From assembly GCA_002337085.1 (NCBI GenBank), contig DDFH01000003.1:310001-374000 (forward strand): DNA of 64,000 bases, given 5' to 3'. Position numbers and translations under genes: made by a program. The notes under the pieces are model-generated. The model was not told the DNA's origin, did not search any database, and saw only the letters and a program-made list of their open reading frames with translations. This DNA is from Hyphomonadaceae bacterium UBA1933. GTDB taxonomy: Bacteria > Pseudomonadota > Alphaproteobacteria > Caulobacterales > Aquidulcibacteraceae. Below are positions 35,095 to 45,225 of the stretch, in pieces (position 1 is the stretch's first letter; each line of letters opens with the position of its first letter).

Positions 35095-36360
35095 TTAGGT
35101 CAAATCTAATTTATCAATCATATCTTTGGTAATCAAACAAATACCGTTTTCGGTGCGTCTGAAACGTTTTGCATCAAGAATTGGGTCTTCGCCAACCACA
35201 AGTCCATTAGGGATATTTACCCCCCTGTCAACCACAACATTAGTTAGGCGAACATCGTTCCCAATATTACAATAAGGTAAAACCACCGTGCTATGAATGC
35301 GCGAGTATGAATGTATGCGTACATTGGTGAATAATAAACTTTGGTGAACGTGTGCGCCGGAAATGATGCAGCCACCGGATACCAAAGATGAAATCGCCTC
35401 ACCACGGCGCCCCTCCATATTATGGACAAACTTTGCCGGTGGTGTGATTTCTGAATAAGTCCAAATCGGCCAAGTGCGATCATATAAATCGAGTTGTGGC
35501 TGGGTGTGTGTCAAATCAATATTGGCTTCCCAGAAGGCATCAATTGTTCCGACATCGCGCCAATAGGCATAATCCATTGCCACGTTACGAACGCATGATT
35601 TTTCAAATGGATGGGCAATCGCTTTGCCATTTTTAACAATATAAGGGATGATGTCTTTACCAAAATCGCGGCTTGATTTTTTATCTGCGGCATCGCGCTT
35701 TAGTTGTTCAATCAAGAATTTGGTTTTAAATACGTAAATACCCATTGATACCAAGGATTTTTCAGGGTTTCCAGGCATTGGCGGTGGGTTTTTGGGCTTT
35801 TCAACAAAATCGGTGATAATATCCTTATCATCAACCTTCATAACGCCAAAAGCATGCGCCTCTTTGATGGGAACTTCCATACAGGCGATGGTAACATCTG
35901 CACCTTCTTTGGCATGCTGTTGCAGCATTAATTCATAATCCATTTTATAGATATGATCCCCCGCAAGGATAAGCATATATTCAGGATTATGGTCTTCGAT
36001 AATGTCGATATTTTGATAAACCGCATCGGCGGTTCCATCATACCATTGCGTATCAGAAACCCTTTGCGAAGCCGGAAGAACATCAAAACTTTCGTTACGT
36101 TCGGGCCTAAAAAAGTTCCAACCATTTTGCAAGTGACGGATTAGTGAGTGCGCCTTATATTGGGTTGCAACGCCAATGCGGCGAATACCGGAATTAAGCG
36201 CATTGGAAAGGGCAAAATCAATAATCCGTGACTTGCCGCCAAAATATACCGCAGGTTTTGCCCGAACATTGGTAAGTTCGTGAAGGCGTGAACCTTTACC
36301 CCCTGCTAGAACATATGCCATTGTATCACGTGCTAAAGGTCTGATTGTTGATACGTCCAT
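35095..36360 (-). CDS. glgC: Glucose-1-phosphate adenylyltransferase
   Basis: Makes ADP-glucose, the committed and usually allosterically controlled step of glycogen synthesis. 421 residues. Nucleotide loop AYVLAGGKGSRLHELT, PAVYFGGKSRIIDFALSNA, GDHIYKMDY, FVEKP, and a C-terminal left-handed beta-helix (SGGCIISGAHVHQSLLFT, VVLPYCNIGNDVRLTNVVVD). Two bases after glgB. Confidence 0.97.
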   Translation of the reverse strand: MDVSTIRPLARDTMAYVLAGGKGSRLHELTNVRAKPAVYFGGKSRIIDFALSNALNSGIRRIGVATQYKAHSLIRHLQNGWNFFRPERNESFDVLPASQRVSDTQWYDGTADAVYQNIDIIEDHNPEYMLILAGDHIYKMDYELMLQQHAKEGADVTIACMEVPIKEAHAFGVMKVDDKDIITDFVEKPKNPPPMPGNPEKSLVSMGIYVFKTKFLIEQLKRDAADKKSSRDFGKDIIPYIVKNGKAIAHPFEKSCVRNVAMDYAYWRDVGTIDAFWEANIDLTHTQPQLDLYDRTWPIWTYSEITPPAKFVHNMEGRRGEAISSLVSGGCIISGAHVHQSLLFTNVRIHSYSRIHSTVVLPYCNIGNDVRLTNVVVDRGVNIPNGLVVGEDPILDAKRFRRTENGICLITKDMIDKLDLT

Positions 36361-36361
36361 A

Positions 36362-38521
36362 TTATCCCCCGCTATATTCTATATATATTGTTGAAAGTGC
36401 CGGAATTGTTATTTCCGCGTGATTATTGTCAACCTGGATTTTACCCATATTGCCATTGCCATAACCATCATAAATTTGGGCATCAGAATTAAGAATCTCC
36501 CGCCATTCACCACCATAAGGTAGGTGGATGGCATAATTATGAAGCGTTTGACCGGAAAAATTACAAATTACCGCAATTGGATTTTGATTTTCGGCAAAGC
36601 GTAGCCACGCGAAGACAGAGTTTTTATTGTCATCAACCACAAGCCAGTCAAACCCATCGGGGCGGCAATCACGACTATGCAGGGCAGGGCGGGATTTATA
36701 TAGATTATTAAGATCCTTTATAAAGGTTTGCACCCCTTTATGGCTTGCAAATTCAAGCAAGTTCCAATCAAGTGCGCGTGCCTCACTCCATTCCCTCACT
36801 TGGGCGAACTCTTGCCCCATGAATAAGAGTTTCTTGCCAGGGTAGCCCCACATAAACGCATAATAAGCGCGCAAAGTTTGGAACTTTTGTTCCCATGAAC
36901 CCGCCATTTTGTTCAAAAGGCTGCCTTTGCCATGCACGACTTCATCATGGCTTAGGGGCAAAACAAAATTTTCCGAAAATGCGTACATCAAACCAAATGT
37001 TATCTCATTATGGTGATATTGCCTGTGAATCGGGTCACGCGCCATATAGCGTAAAGTATCATTCATAAACCCCATATTCCATTTGAAGCCAAAGCCAAGG
37101 CCCGTGCGCCCTTCATTATGGGTTACGCCCGCCCAAGATGTTGACTCTTCGGCAATTGTTAAGGTGTTAAGACCAAGATTGCGGAGTTCGCCATTGGTAC
37201 GCTTTAAAAATTCTACCGCTTCCCAATTTTCGCGACCACCTTCAGAATTTGGTAGCCATTCACCGGCTTTGCGCGAATAATCGCGGTAAAGCATGGAGGC
37301 AACGGCATCAACCCGTAAACCATCAACATGGTATTTCTCTGCCCAAAACAAGGCATTATTTACAAGATATGAAACAACTTCGCGCCGCCCAAAATTATAA
37401 ATAAAGGTCGTCCAATCAGGATGGAAGCCAAGGCGCGGGTCGGCGTGTTCGTAAAGTGCGGTTCCATCAAAATTTGATAGACCATGACTATCGGCAGGGA
37501 AGTGGGCGGGAACCCAATCGATTATAATTCCAATTCCGCTTTGGTGTGCTTTGTCGATAAAACGTGCCAATGCTTCTTTTGTACCAAAGCGCGCAGATGG
37601 CGAATAAAGCCCTGTGGTTTGATAACCCCATGATTCATCAAGCGGGTATTCAGAAATTGGCAAAAATTCAATATGGGTAAAGCCCATTTCAATAACATAG
37701 GGCAAAAGGGTTTCGCCCAATTCGTCCCAATTTAAAAATTCACCCTGATAACCTTTGCGCCACGAACCCGCCTGCACTTCATAAATCGAAATTGGCAATT
37801 CGGCGGGGTTTGCATTCTTCCAATGGTTTCTATGCCAATCATCACTCCACGTAAATTCTGGTTTGGAAGTTGTCAAAGACGCGGTTGATGGTCGTAATTC
37901 AGACGCATAGGCAAAGGGGTCTGCCTTTAATGGCAATTGATTGCCTGCCTTATCATGAATTGAGAATTTATAGGCGCGCCCAAGACCAATATGGGGAATG
38001 AAAATTTCCCAAACCCCAATATCAAGGCGATAGCGCATTACGTGTTTTCGCGCGTCCCAATCGTTAAAATCGCCAACAATTGCCACCAATGCGGCATTGG
38101 GCGCCCAAACCGCAAAATTAACCCCATCAACACCTTGGTGATGAATTGCCTGTGCGCCCATAACGTCAAAAAGGCGTTTATGCGAACCTTCGGCAATTAA
38201 ATAATCGTCAATTGGCCCAAGTACTGGCGCAAAACTATAAGGGTCGGTTACAAGCCATTCAGTACCCAATGCACGCGCACGGTAAGTAATGGGTTGTGGC
38301 TCTTTTACCTTTATTTTGCCTTCAAAAAGACCATTGGGATGGATTTGTTGTAATTCACCCAATTCAACGCCCTTGGCATCAAATGCCGTTACTTTTTCCG
38401 CCCCCATAATAAAGGTGCGGGCAATGTAAGCGTTTTCTTGCTTTTGTACCCCTAAAACTGAAAACGGATTATCGTGTTTTCCATTGACAATCGCTTCAAT
38501 CTCATTGGTGTTTAGTGTCAA
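36362..38521 (-). CDS. glgB: 1,4-alpha-glucan branching enzyme (GH13)
   Basis: Introduces alpha-1,6 branches. 719 residues: N-terminal CBM48 modules (two), then a GH13 barrel with DWVPAHFP, the nucleophile in GLRVDAVASML, the acid/base in TIAEEST and the third carboxylate in LPLSHDEVVHGKGSL. Length matches GlgB with the extended N-terminus. Its start overlaps the glgP stop by four bases. Confidence 0.97.
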   Translation of the reverse strand: MTLNTNEIEAIVNGKHDNPFSVLGVQKQENAYIARTFIMGAEKVTAFDAKGVELGELQQIHPNGLFEGKIKVKEPQPITYRARALGTEWLVTDPYSFAPVLGPIDDYLIAEGSHKRLFDVMGAQAIHHQGVDGVNFAVWAPNAALVAIVGDFNDWDARKHVMRYRLDIGVWEIFIPHIGLGRAYKFSIHDKAGNQLPLKADPFAYASELRPSTASLTTSKPEFTWSDDWHRNHWKNANPAELPISIYEVQAGSWRKGYQGEFLNWDELGETLLPYVIEMGFTHIEFLPISEYPLDESWGYQTTGLYSPSARFGTKEALARFIDKAHQSGIGIIIDWVPAHFPADSHGLSNFDGTALYEHADPRLGFHPDWTTFIYNFGRREVVSYLVNNALFWAEKYHVDGLRVDAVASMLYRDYSRKAGEWLPNSEGGRENWEAVEFLKRTNGELRNLGLNTLTIAEESTSWAGVTHNEGRTGLGFGFKWNMGFMNDTLRYMARDPIHRQYHHNEITFGLMYAFSENFVLPLSHDEVVHGKGSLLNKMAGSWEQKFQTLRAYYAFMWGYPGKKLLFMGQEFAQVREWSEARALDWNLLEFASHKGVQTFIKDLNNLYKSRPALHSRDCRPDGFDWLVVDDNKNSVFAWLRFAENQNPIAVICNFSGQTLHNYAIHLPYGGEWREILNSDAQIYDGYGNGNMGKIQVDNNHAEITIPALSTIYIEYSGG

Positions 38522-40944
38522 ATTACTCTCCAGATGTCCTTGGCATATTCAGAAATGGTGCGGTCGGATGAAAACCACGACATATTGGCGCTGTTGATAA
38601 TTGCCTTTTCAGTCCAGACACTCTTATCAAGCCATTGCTTATCAACTTTTCTTTGGGTGTCGCAATAATCATCAAAATCCGCCGCCAGCATGAAATAATC
38701 GCTATTGTATAAATCATTTACAAGATCACTATAACGGTTCGGGTCATCATGTGCAAATACGCCACTGGCAACCGAATTAAGCGCCTGGGTAAGTTCAGCC
38801 GAGTTTTCAATTAATTCGCGTGGATTATACCCTTTTTGACGTAGCTCAAGCACTTCTGACGCGGTTTTGCCGAAAATAAAAATATTATCGTCCCCGACAT
38901 TATCTTTAATTTCCACATTTGCCCCATCCAAAGTGCCAATGGTCAACGCGCCATTCATGGCAAGTTTCATATTGCCAGTTCCCGATGCTTCCATACCTGC
39001 TGTTGAGATTTGTTCAGATAAATCCGCCGCCGGAATAATTATTTCTGCCTGCGAGACGTTGTAATTCGGTACAAAGACCACTTTTAACAAATCGCCGACC
39101 ACGGGGTCAAAATTCACGCGGCGCGCCACATCATTGGCAAGTTTGATGATTTGCTTGGCGCGCGTGTATGATGATGCGGCCTTTCCGGCAAAAATCTTAA
39201 CCTGTGGAACCCAATTTTTTTCAGGGTGGGAACGGATTTGATCATAAAGAGCAATCGTCTCAAGCAAATTAAGTAATTGGCGTTTATATTCGTGAATACG
39301 TTTGATTTGCACGTCAAAGAGTGAATGAGGGTCAATTTTCACGCCCATAGTTCTACGCAAATGTTCGGAAAGGCGGATTTTGTTTTTCAATTTGACCGCA
39401 GAGAATTTTTCCTGAAATGCTTTATCTTTGGCAAATTTGCCTAGTTCGGCAATTTTTGCAAAATCATCCATAAAACCATCGCCAATGGCCTCTTTGGTAA
39501 GTTCAACCAAATCAGGATTGGATTGGAATAGCCAACGCCTTTGGGTGATGCCATTGGTTTTATTATTTATACGGTTTGGATATAATTGATGCAGACCGTG
39601 GAAAACCGTTTCTTTCATTAATTCAGTATGCAGTGCCGCAACGCCATTGATTGAGTGCGAACCAACAAAGGCAAGGTTTGCCATGCGAACACGACGTTCA
39701 CCATTTTCATCGATTAATGAGATTGAACGAACAAAATCATCACTATCATTTTTGGCGCGCGCTTCACGCAGAATTTTGGCGTTAATCGCATAAATAATCT
39801 GCATATGGCGCGGTAATAGGCGTTCAAATAAAGGCAATGACCATGATTCAAGTGCCTCTGGCAATAAAGTATGGTTGGTATAGCCAAAGGTTTTAACCGT
39901 AATATCCCATGCCTCCGCAAATGGTAGGTTGTGAATATCAATCAAAAGCCGCATTAATTCGGCAACTGAAATTGCCGGGTGGGTGTCATTTAATTGAATG
40001 GCCGCTTTATCGGCAAGGGTTTTAATGTCACCAAAATATTGAATATGGCGGCGCAAAATGTCTTGAATGGAGGCGGATGAAAAGAAATATTCCTGACGTA
40101 GGCGCAATTCCTGACCCGCAGGGGATGAATCGGCGGGGTATAAAACCCTTATCAAAGCTTCTGAGCGGTTTTTTGCCACCAATGCACCAATATGGTCGCC
40201 GGCATTAAAGGCATCAAGGCGGATTGGATCGATTGGGTATGCGGTCCAAAGTCTAAGGGTATTGACCCGTTTACCACGCCAACCAACGACCGGTGTGTCA
40301 AATGCGGTGGCGATAACTTGTTCGCCAGGAACCCATTTAATCATGCCGGTTTCATCGGCGGCAGCTTCACCGCCAAAGCCAACTTTGTACGAGCTTTCGC
40401 GGCGTTCAAATTCCCATGGGTTGCCGTGGTCAAGCCAGTTTTCTGGTAATTCAACCTGCCAGCCATCGTCAATTCTTTGGCGGAACATGCCGTTTAAATA
40501 ACGAATGCCATAGCCATAAGCAGGAATTTCAAGCGATGCCAAACTTTCCATAAAGCACGCCGCCAAACGACCAAGACCACCATTGCCAAGCGCGGCATCG
40601 GGTTCTTGTTCACGGATAATTTCTAAATCAACCTCAAGGGTTTGAAGTGCCGCACGAACTTCTTCCATCACACCCATATTTGAGAAGGCATCACGCAATA
40701 AACGACCAATCAAAAATTCCAAAGATAAATAATAAACCCGTTTTGCACCGGCTTTATGTGCCGCGCGGGTCGAAGCGAACCATTTGTCAATAATGCGATC
40801 ACGAATTGCAAGCACAGTCGCAGCCAACCAATCATGTGGCCGCGCGGTTTTTTGATCCTTACCGATACGGTAAATTAGGGCATCAACAATCTTTTCCGCA
40901 AGAGCTTCGGGATTGTTTGAAACGGGAGGTTTTGGTGCAGCCAT
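38518..40944 (-). CDS. glgP: Glycogen phosphorylase (GT35)
   Basis: PLP-dependent release of glucose 1-phosphate from glycogen. 808 residues. EASGTGNMKLAMNGALTIG contains the PLP lysine; GNGGLGRLAACFMES, RIHEYKRQLLN and NDTHPAI are all typical. The 118 bases between it and the GlgX-MalQ gene hold no clear terminator. Confidence 0.97.
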   Translation of the reverse strand: MAAPKPPVSNNPEALAEKIVDALIYRIGKDQKTARPHDWLAATVLAIRDRIIDKWFASTRAAHKAGAKRVYYLSLEFLIGRLLRDAFSNMGVMEEVRAALQTLEVDLEIIREQEPDAALGNGGLGRLAACFMESLASLEIPAYGYGIRYLNGMFRQRIDDGWQVELPENWLDHGNPWEFERRESSYKVGFGGEAAADETGMIKWVPGEQVIATAFDTPVVGWRGKRVNTLRLWTAYPIDPIRLDAFNAGDHIGALVAKNRSEALIRVLYPADSSPAGQELRLRQEYFFSSASIQDILRRHIQYFGDIKTLADKAAIQLNDTHPAISVAELMRLLIDIHNLPFAEAWDITVKTFGYTNHTLLPEALESWSLPLFERLLPRHMQIIYAINAKILREARAKNDSDDFVRSISLIDENGERRVRMANLAFVGSHSINGVAALHTELMKETVFHGLHQLYPNRINNKTNGITQRRWLFQSNPDLVELTKEAIGDGFMDDFAKIAELGKFAKDKAFQEKFSAVKLKNKIRLSEHLRRTMGVKIDPHSLFDVQIKRIHEYKRQLLNLLETIALYDQIRSHPEKNWVPQVKIFAGKAASSYTRAKQIIKLANDVARRVNFDPVVGDLLKVVFVPNYNVSQAEIIIPAADLSEQISTAGMEASGTGNMKLAMNGALTIGTLDGANVEIKDNVGDDNIFIFGKTASEVLELRQKGYNPRELIENSAELTQALNSVASGVFAHDDPNRYSDLVNDLYNSDYFMLAADFDDYCDTQRKVDKQWLDKSVWTEKAIINSANMSWFSSDRTISEYAKDIWRVI

Positions 40945-41062
40945 GATTTATTCCATTTATATTATTTTGGGAAATAGTGCCAAACATTTGCCCCACCTGC
41001 AATATAGTTTTTCCCTTAATTTAGGTGAATATCAGTGTTTTCCTATTTTTAGTGCAGTTTGC

Positions 41063-44000
41063 TTATGACAGGGCGGATAATATTGTTTTTGACCATGTAT
41101 TTTCATCTGAAAATATTTCATTTAGTGTTGGTTTAATATATTTTTGCCAATTCTTTCTTTCGGTATCAGTTCCGGGAAGGTTAATTGGGATTGTTTCGCC
41201 TGCTAAATCCTCCAATTGGATGATTTTTAGGATTGCATCGGTTTTTGCCAAAAATGCGTGGATTGCCGCCGCCAATTGGCTATTCATTTCGGTGGTTTCA
41301 AAATCAATTGGCAAAAGACATTCGTCACTTAGGGTTTTGATAAGTGCGGTTTTTTCATTTTCGCGTGCCAAAACTGCAGCCGCAAATTCATCCTTGCTGT
41401 AAAGATTAAGATTAAACCGTTCTTTTAAATCCGTCATGGCCCACCAACCCTTTATGGGTGGTAAGTCATGGGTTGCCGCACAGGCAAGCGAAAGATGGGG
41501 ATATTCTGATGATGCTTTAAAGCCAGAATAATTTTTTTCAAAGGGTATGACTTTATATGAAAGTGCCTTGGCGCTTTCCATCATTTCGCGGAAGCCGTTT
41601 GGAACAGTTCCCAAATCTTCGGCGATTACGATACATTTGGCGCGCTGGCTTTCAAGTTTTAACTCATTCATCAAATGCTTGAATGGAAAATTTATATAAG
41701 TTCCATCGGCGCCACTCATTCCGTCTGCTACCCAAAATTGCCGATTTAAACCAAGGGCGTGATCAATTCTTAATGCACCGGCATATTTCATATTTATACG
41801 GAATAGGGATGCGATATTTCTAAAACCATCCTCAATCATTGCCAATGGGCTTTTGGGTGGTAATCCCCACACCTGCCCCTGTGGGCCAAGCGGATCTGGG
41901 GGCGCGCCAATTGAAACGCCATGTGCAGTTAATTCTTGTTCACACCAGTTTTCGCACCCCATAGGCGCCGAACCAATTGCAAGATCACGCGCGATTTTTG
42001 CGCCATTTTGCGTTGCTTCAGCCAATTCTTTGTCGCAGCGATATTGAAGGTATTTAAAGAAATTTATTCGGTTTTGATTTTGTTTTATGAATTGCTTTAT
42101 GGCCTTTGCATCACGGGTTTTATATTTAATTTCCCAATCATACCAATGAAGTGGCGCAAATCTTTCAGATAACGACTCAAACAGTGCATAATCATCAAGT
42201 GCTTTGCCTTGTGAGTTGCAAAAGTTTTTATAATCAGGATTTGGGGTGAATTTTTCAAACTCAACCTCCAAAGATTTTAATTTTTCGCCCCATATTTTTT
42301 GATAATCAATATAATCATCATCGACCATTATTTCATGATTGGTTGCAATATAGAGCGGTTCAATAAAGCGTCTATCGGATGGGTAATAAGGGCTTTTCTT
42401 ATCGCGGTCTTTTAGAAATAAAATATGCAATGGATTAATGGCAAGAATTTGATAGCCTTTTTCATCAATGGTTTGCAGTGTTTCTTTAAGTGTCTGAAAA
42501 TCACCAAAGACGCTATTATGTTTGCGTTTTAACGAATAAATCTGCGCACTTATGCCCTTTATGGTTTTGGCATCCGGCAAATAACAAGTTTGTGGGGCAA
42601 TGGTTATGCGGCAGATGATATTTAGCAAATCTTTTTGCCATAATTCATAACGACCAATTGATAGATGCGGAAGTTTGATTTTTGCACCCATTGCCGCGCG
42701 CCCATCGGGTAATGTTGTGGGGTAATATTCGCCATTAAATTCAAATTTTAAAAGATTGCCATTCTCATCTTTTAATTCAAATGAAAGCGCGGTTGCAGAA
42801 TTTGAATAAATTTCGACTTCTTGTGCTTCGTCACCAGAAAATGACGCATAAAATGGCAATGGCCTTAGGATGAATTTATCAACATAATCACGCAATGATT
42901 TACGCGCCGCATATTCGGTTGCACAATCCAATCCAAGGGCGGCAAGAATTTTTATTTTGCTTGAAGTTGGAGCAGGGGTTTCTTGCCCCGCAATATCCCA
43001 CCATGATTTCGCGATTTCCAGTTTATCGCAAATTTTATCAAGCGTTTCATCTGATACCGGGTATTTATTTTTACTTTTTACCTCAATCAGGATGAGGGAC
43101 GAAAATTCATCAATTGCAATCTTGCTATCAATAATTTCAGCTTGGTTTTCCGAAGTTGTGGCCGCAACTTTCCACGCAAAATCATCGCGTGGTATGGGTA
43201 AAGTAACAATGCAGTTTGTGCCGCGATTAAAGGCAATGAAGGCGCGTTGTTCATTTTTATACAATGTTGCCGCAAGGAATTTGCCATTTGGCGCATCCCA
43301 ATCATGGGACGAAAGTTGACCGCCGTCTGCATTTTGCCAAACAATATCGGGGTAAAGCCCATCAATTGTTTGCCCCGTTAAAAATTCCTGCGTATTAATG
43401 GGGGCAAAGTCTTTGCGAATTGCGATTAGTTTTTGGTTAAACTCAAATAATTCATGGTCAAAATCACCCCAATCAAGCCACGAAATTTCATTATCCTGAC
43501 AATAGGCGTTGTTATTACCATTTTGCGATTTCCCAAATTCCGACCCCATATAAATCATCGGCGTTCCGCGCGATAAAAATAGGCTTAGGAGGAGGTTTTT
43601 TTGATGTTTTAAACGTATTGCCCTTATCTCTGGTTGTTTGGTTATGCCTTCAACGCCATGATTGCATGAGATATTATGATTATGCCCATCATTATTATTT
43701 TCGCCATTCGCATAATTATTTTTGTGTTCAAAAGATACCAAATCCCGCAAAGTAAAACCATCATGGGCGGTTATGAAATTAATGCTTTTGGGTTTTTGCT
43801 TATTATAAAAGATATTTTGTGAGCCGCATAGATATTGTGCGAAATTACCCAATGAAATCGCGTCACGTTGCCAAAATTCACGCATTATATCGCGATATTT
43901 GTCACTCCACTCATTCCAACTTTGTGGAAAATTACCCAGTTGATAGCCGCCATATCCGATGTCCCACGGCTCTGCAATCATTGTGGTATGGCAAAGAATT

Positions 44001-45109
44001 TCATCATCCGCAATTCTTTTTAATAAATTTGAATTGAAATTAACTCCCTGCCAATTGCGCAGCATTGTTGGCGCTAAATCAAAGCGAAAACCAGAAATCC
44101 CGCCATATTTCACCCATGCTCTAAGGCTGTCGATAATAAGGTTTTGTACGGCTTGATTTTCGGCGTTTAATACATTGCCAGTTCCGGCATCATTTATATA
44201 TTTTGCTTTGTCCTCGGCTAGGCGGTAATAGTTTTGATTATCAAGCCCGCGCATTGAAACCACCGGCCCATATTCATCGCTTTCACCTGAATGGTTAAAT
44301 ACGACATCCAATATAACTTCTATGCCTGCTTGATTAAGTGCCAAAACCGCATTTTGAACATCATCCCAACCATTTGGTGCAAGTTTGGGGTCGGGTGCCA
44401 TATAGCAAATTGGGTTATAGCCCCAATAGTTTTTTAGCCCTTGTTTTTTAAGGTGTCGCTCATCAATCCAGGCGGCGGAAGGCATAAGTTCAACGCTTGT
44501 TACGCCCAATGATTTTATATATGCAATGGCCTCAGCGCTAGCAAGCCCCGCAAATGTTCCACGTGTTTCGGGCGGTAGTTTGGAATTTAATGCCGAAAAG
44601 CCTTTGATATTTAGCTCATAAATAATCCTGTGTTCATCGGAAACTTTGAAAATATTTTGTGGAAATTCTTGTGGTGATATGATGCGGGTTTTGGGAACAA
44701 GGTCTGTTGTATCTGCGCCATATTCCATCATTTCATCATAAAGATTTATGGGGGCAGTAAGTTCCAAAGAATATGGATCTAGTAATAATTTGCTATTATC
44801 AAAGCGGTTGCCATTATATGGCGCATATTCACCATTGGCCTTTATGCCATATGTGTGGTTTTTATTAGCGCCAATAATTTCGCCGTGAAAAAAATCATTT
44901 TCTTTAAAAAGCGCAAAGCCTTGGATGAATTTCTTGCCGTCTTTATCGAATAATTGGATTTCAATTGCGGTCGCATTGGGGGCATATATGGCAAAATTCA
45001 CACCATTCTGGGTAAGGCTTGCGCCAAGGGGATTTATTTTGCCAATTCTAACTTCCACATCAACCTCATAATTTTCAACTAAATAGATAGTATTTTTACT
45101 AAAAAGCAA
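41063..45109 (-). CDS. Fused glycogen debranching enzyme and 4-alpha-glucanotransferase (GlgX-MalQ)
   Basis: 1,348 residues carrying two enzymes. Residues about 20-660 are a GlgX-type GH13 debranching enzyme: CBM48 (NPLGASLTQNGVNFAIYAP), nucleophile Asp344 in GFRFDLAP, acid/base Glu380 in MIAEPWDIG, Asp450 in TAHDGF. Residues about 680-1348 are a GH77 amylomaltase: Asp1116 in LRIDHALGLNRQF, Glu1164 in VIAEDLGTVP, Asp1215 in ATHDLPPIKGWW. All six catalytic carboxylates are present, so both halves should work: the first removes side chains, the second recycles the released oligosaccharides. Start is TTG 45109; GTG 45058 (MEVRIGKINPLG) is an equally good alternative. First gene of the glycogen operon. 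Confidence 0.93.
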   Translation of the reverse strand: MLFSKNTIYLVENYEVDVEVRIGKINPLGASLTQNGVNFAIYAPNATAIEIQLFDKDGKKFIQGFALFKENDFFHGEIIGANKNHTYGIKANGEYAPYNGNRFDNSKLLLDPYSLELTAPINLYDEMMEYGADTTDLVPKTRIISPQEFPQNIFKVSDEHRIIYELNIKGFSALNSKLPPETRGTFAGLASAEAIAYIKSLGVTSVELMPSAAWIDERHLKKQGLKNYWGYNPICYMAPDPKLAPNGWDDVQNAVLALNQAGIEVILDVVFNHSGESDEYGPVVSMRGLDNQNYYRLAEDKAKYINDAGTGNVLNAENQAVQNLIIDSLRAWVKYGGISGFRFDLAPTMLRNWQGVNFNSNLLKRIADDEILCHTTMIAEPWDIGYGGYQLGNFPQSWNEWSDKYRDIMREFWQRDAISLGNFAQYLCGSQNIFYNKQKPKSINFITAHDGFTLRDLVSFEHKNNYANGENNNDGHNHNISCNHGVEGITKQPEIRAIRLKHQKNLLLSLFLSRGTPMIYMGSEFGKSQNGNNNAYCQDNEISWLDWGDFDHELFEFNQKLIAIRKDFAPINTQEFLTGQTIDGLYPDIVWQNADGGQLSSHDWDAPNGKFLAATLYKNEQRAFIAFNRGTNCIVTLPIPRDDFAWKVAATTSENQAEIIDSKIAIDEFSSLILIEVKSKNKYPVSDETLDKICDKLEIAKSWWDIAGQETPAPTSSKIKILAALGLDCATEYAARKSLRDYVDKFILRPLPFYASFSGDEAQEVEIYSNSATALSFELKDENGNLLKFEFNGEYYPTTLPDGRAAMGAKIKLPHLSIGRYELWQKDLLNIICRITIAPQTCYLPDAKTIKGISAQIYSLKRKHNSVFGDFQTLKETLQTIDEKGYQILAINPLHILFLKDRDKKSPYYPSDRRFIEPLYIATNHEIMVDDDYIDYQKIWGEKLKSLEVEFEKFTPNPDYKNFCNSQGKALDDYALFESLSERFAPLHWYDWEIKYKTRDAKAIKQFIKQNQNRINFFKYLQYRCDKELAEATQNGAKIARDLAIGSAPMGCENWCEQELTAHGVSIGAPPDPLGPQGQVWGLPPKSPLAMIEDGFRNIASLFRINMKYAGALRIDHALGLNRQFWVADGMSGADGTYINFPFKHLMNELKLESQRAKCIVIAEDLGTVPNGFREMMESAKALSYKVIPFEKNYSGFKASSEYPHLSLACAATHDLPPIKGWWAMTDLKERFNLNLYSKDEFAAAVLARENEKTALIKTLSDECLLPIDFETTEMNSQLAAAIHAFLAKTDAILKIIQLEDLAGETIPINLPGTDTERKNWQKYIKPTLNEIFSDENTWSKTILSALS

Positions 45110-45166
45110 TTACCCCTTGATGATAAGATTTTAAGCAATAGTTTTTGTCGCACCATTGAGCGGTGT

Positions 45167-45196
45167 TTGCATCTTGTATGGTCGATATTTTATATT
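45167..45196 (+). promoter_or_regulatory. Possible promoter for the ligase-DUF116 gene
   Basis: TTGCAT (45167-45172) and TATATT (45191-45196) are 18 bases apart and about 30 bases upstream of the gene start, in the 116-base divergent spacer with the glycogen operon. Pattern match only. Confidence 0.35.
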
Positions 45197-45225
45197 ATGA
45201 TGTGCTTATATAAAGGCGATGCAAA

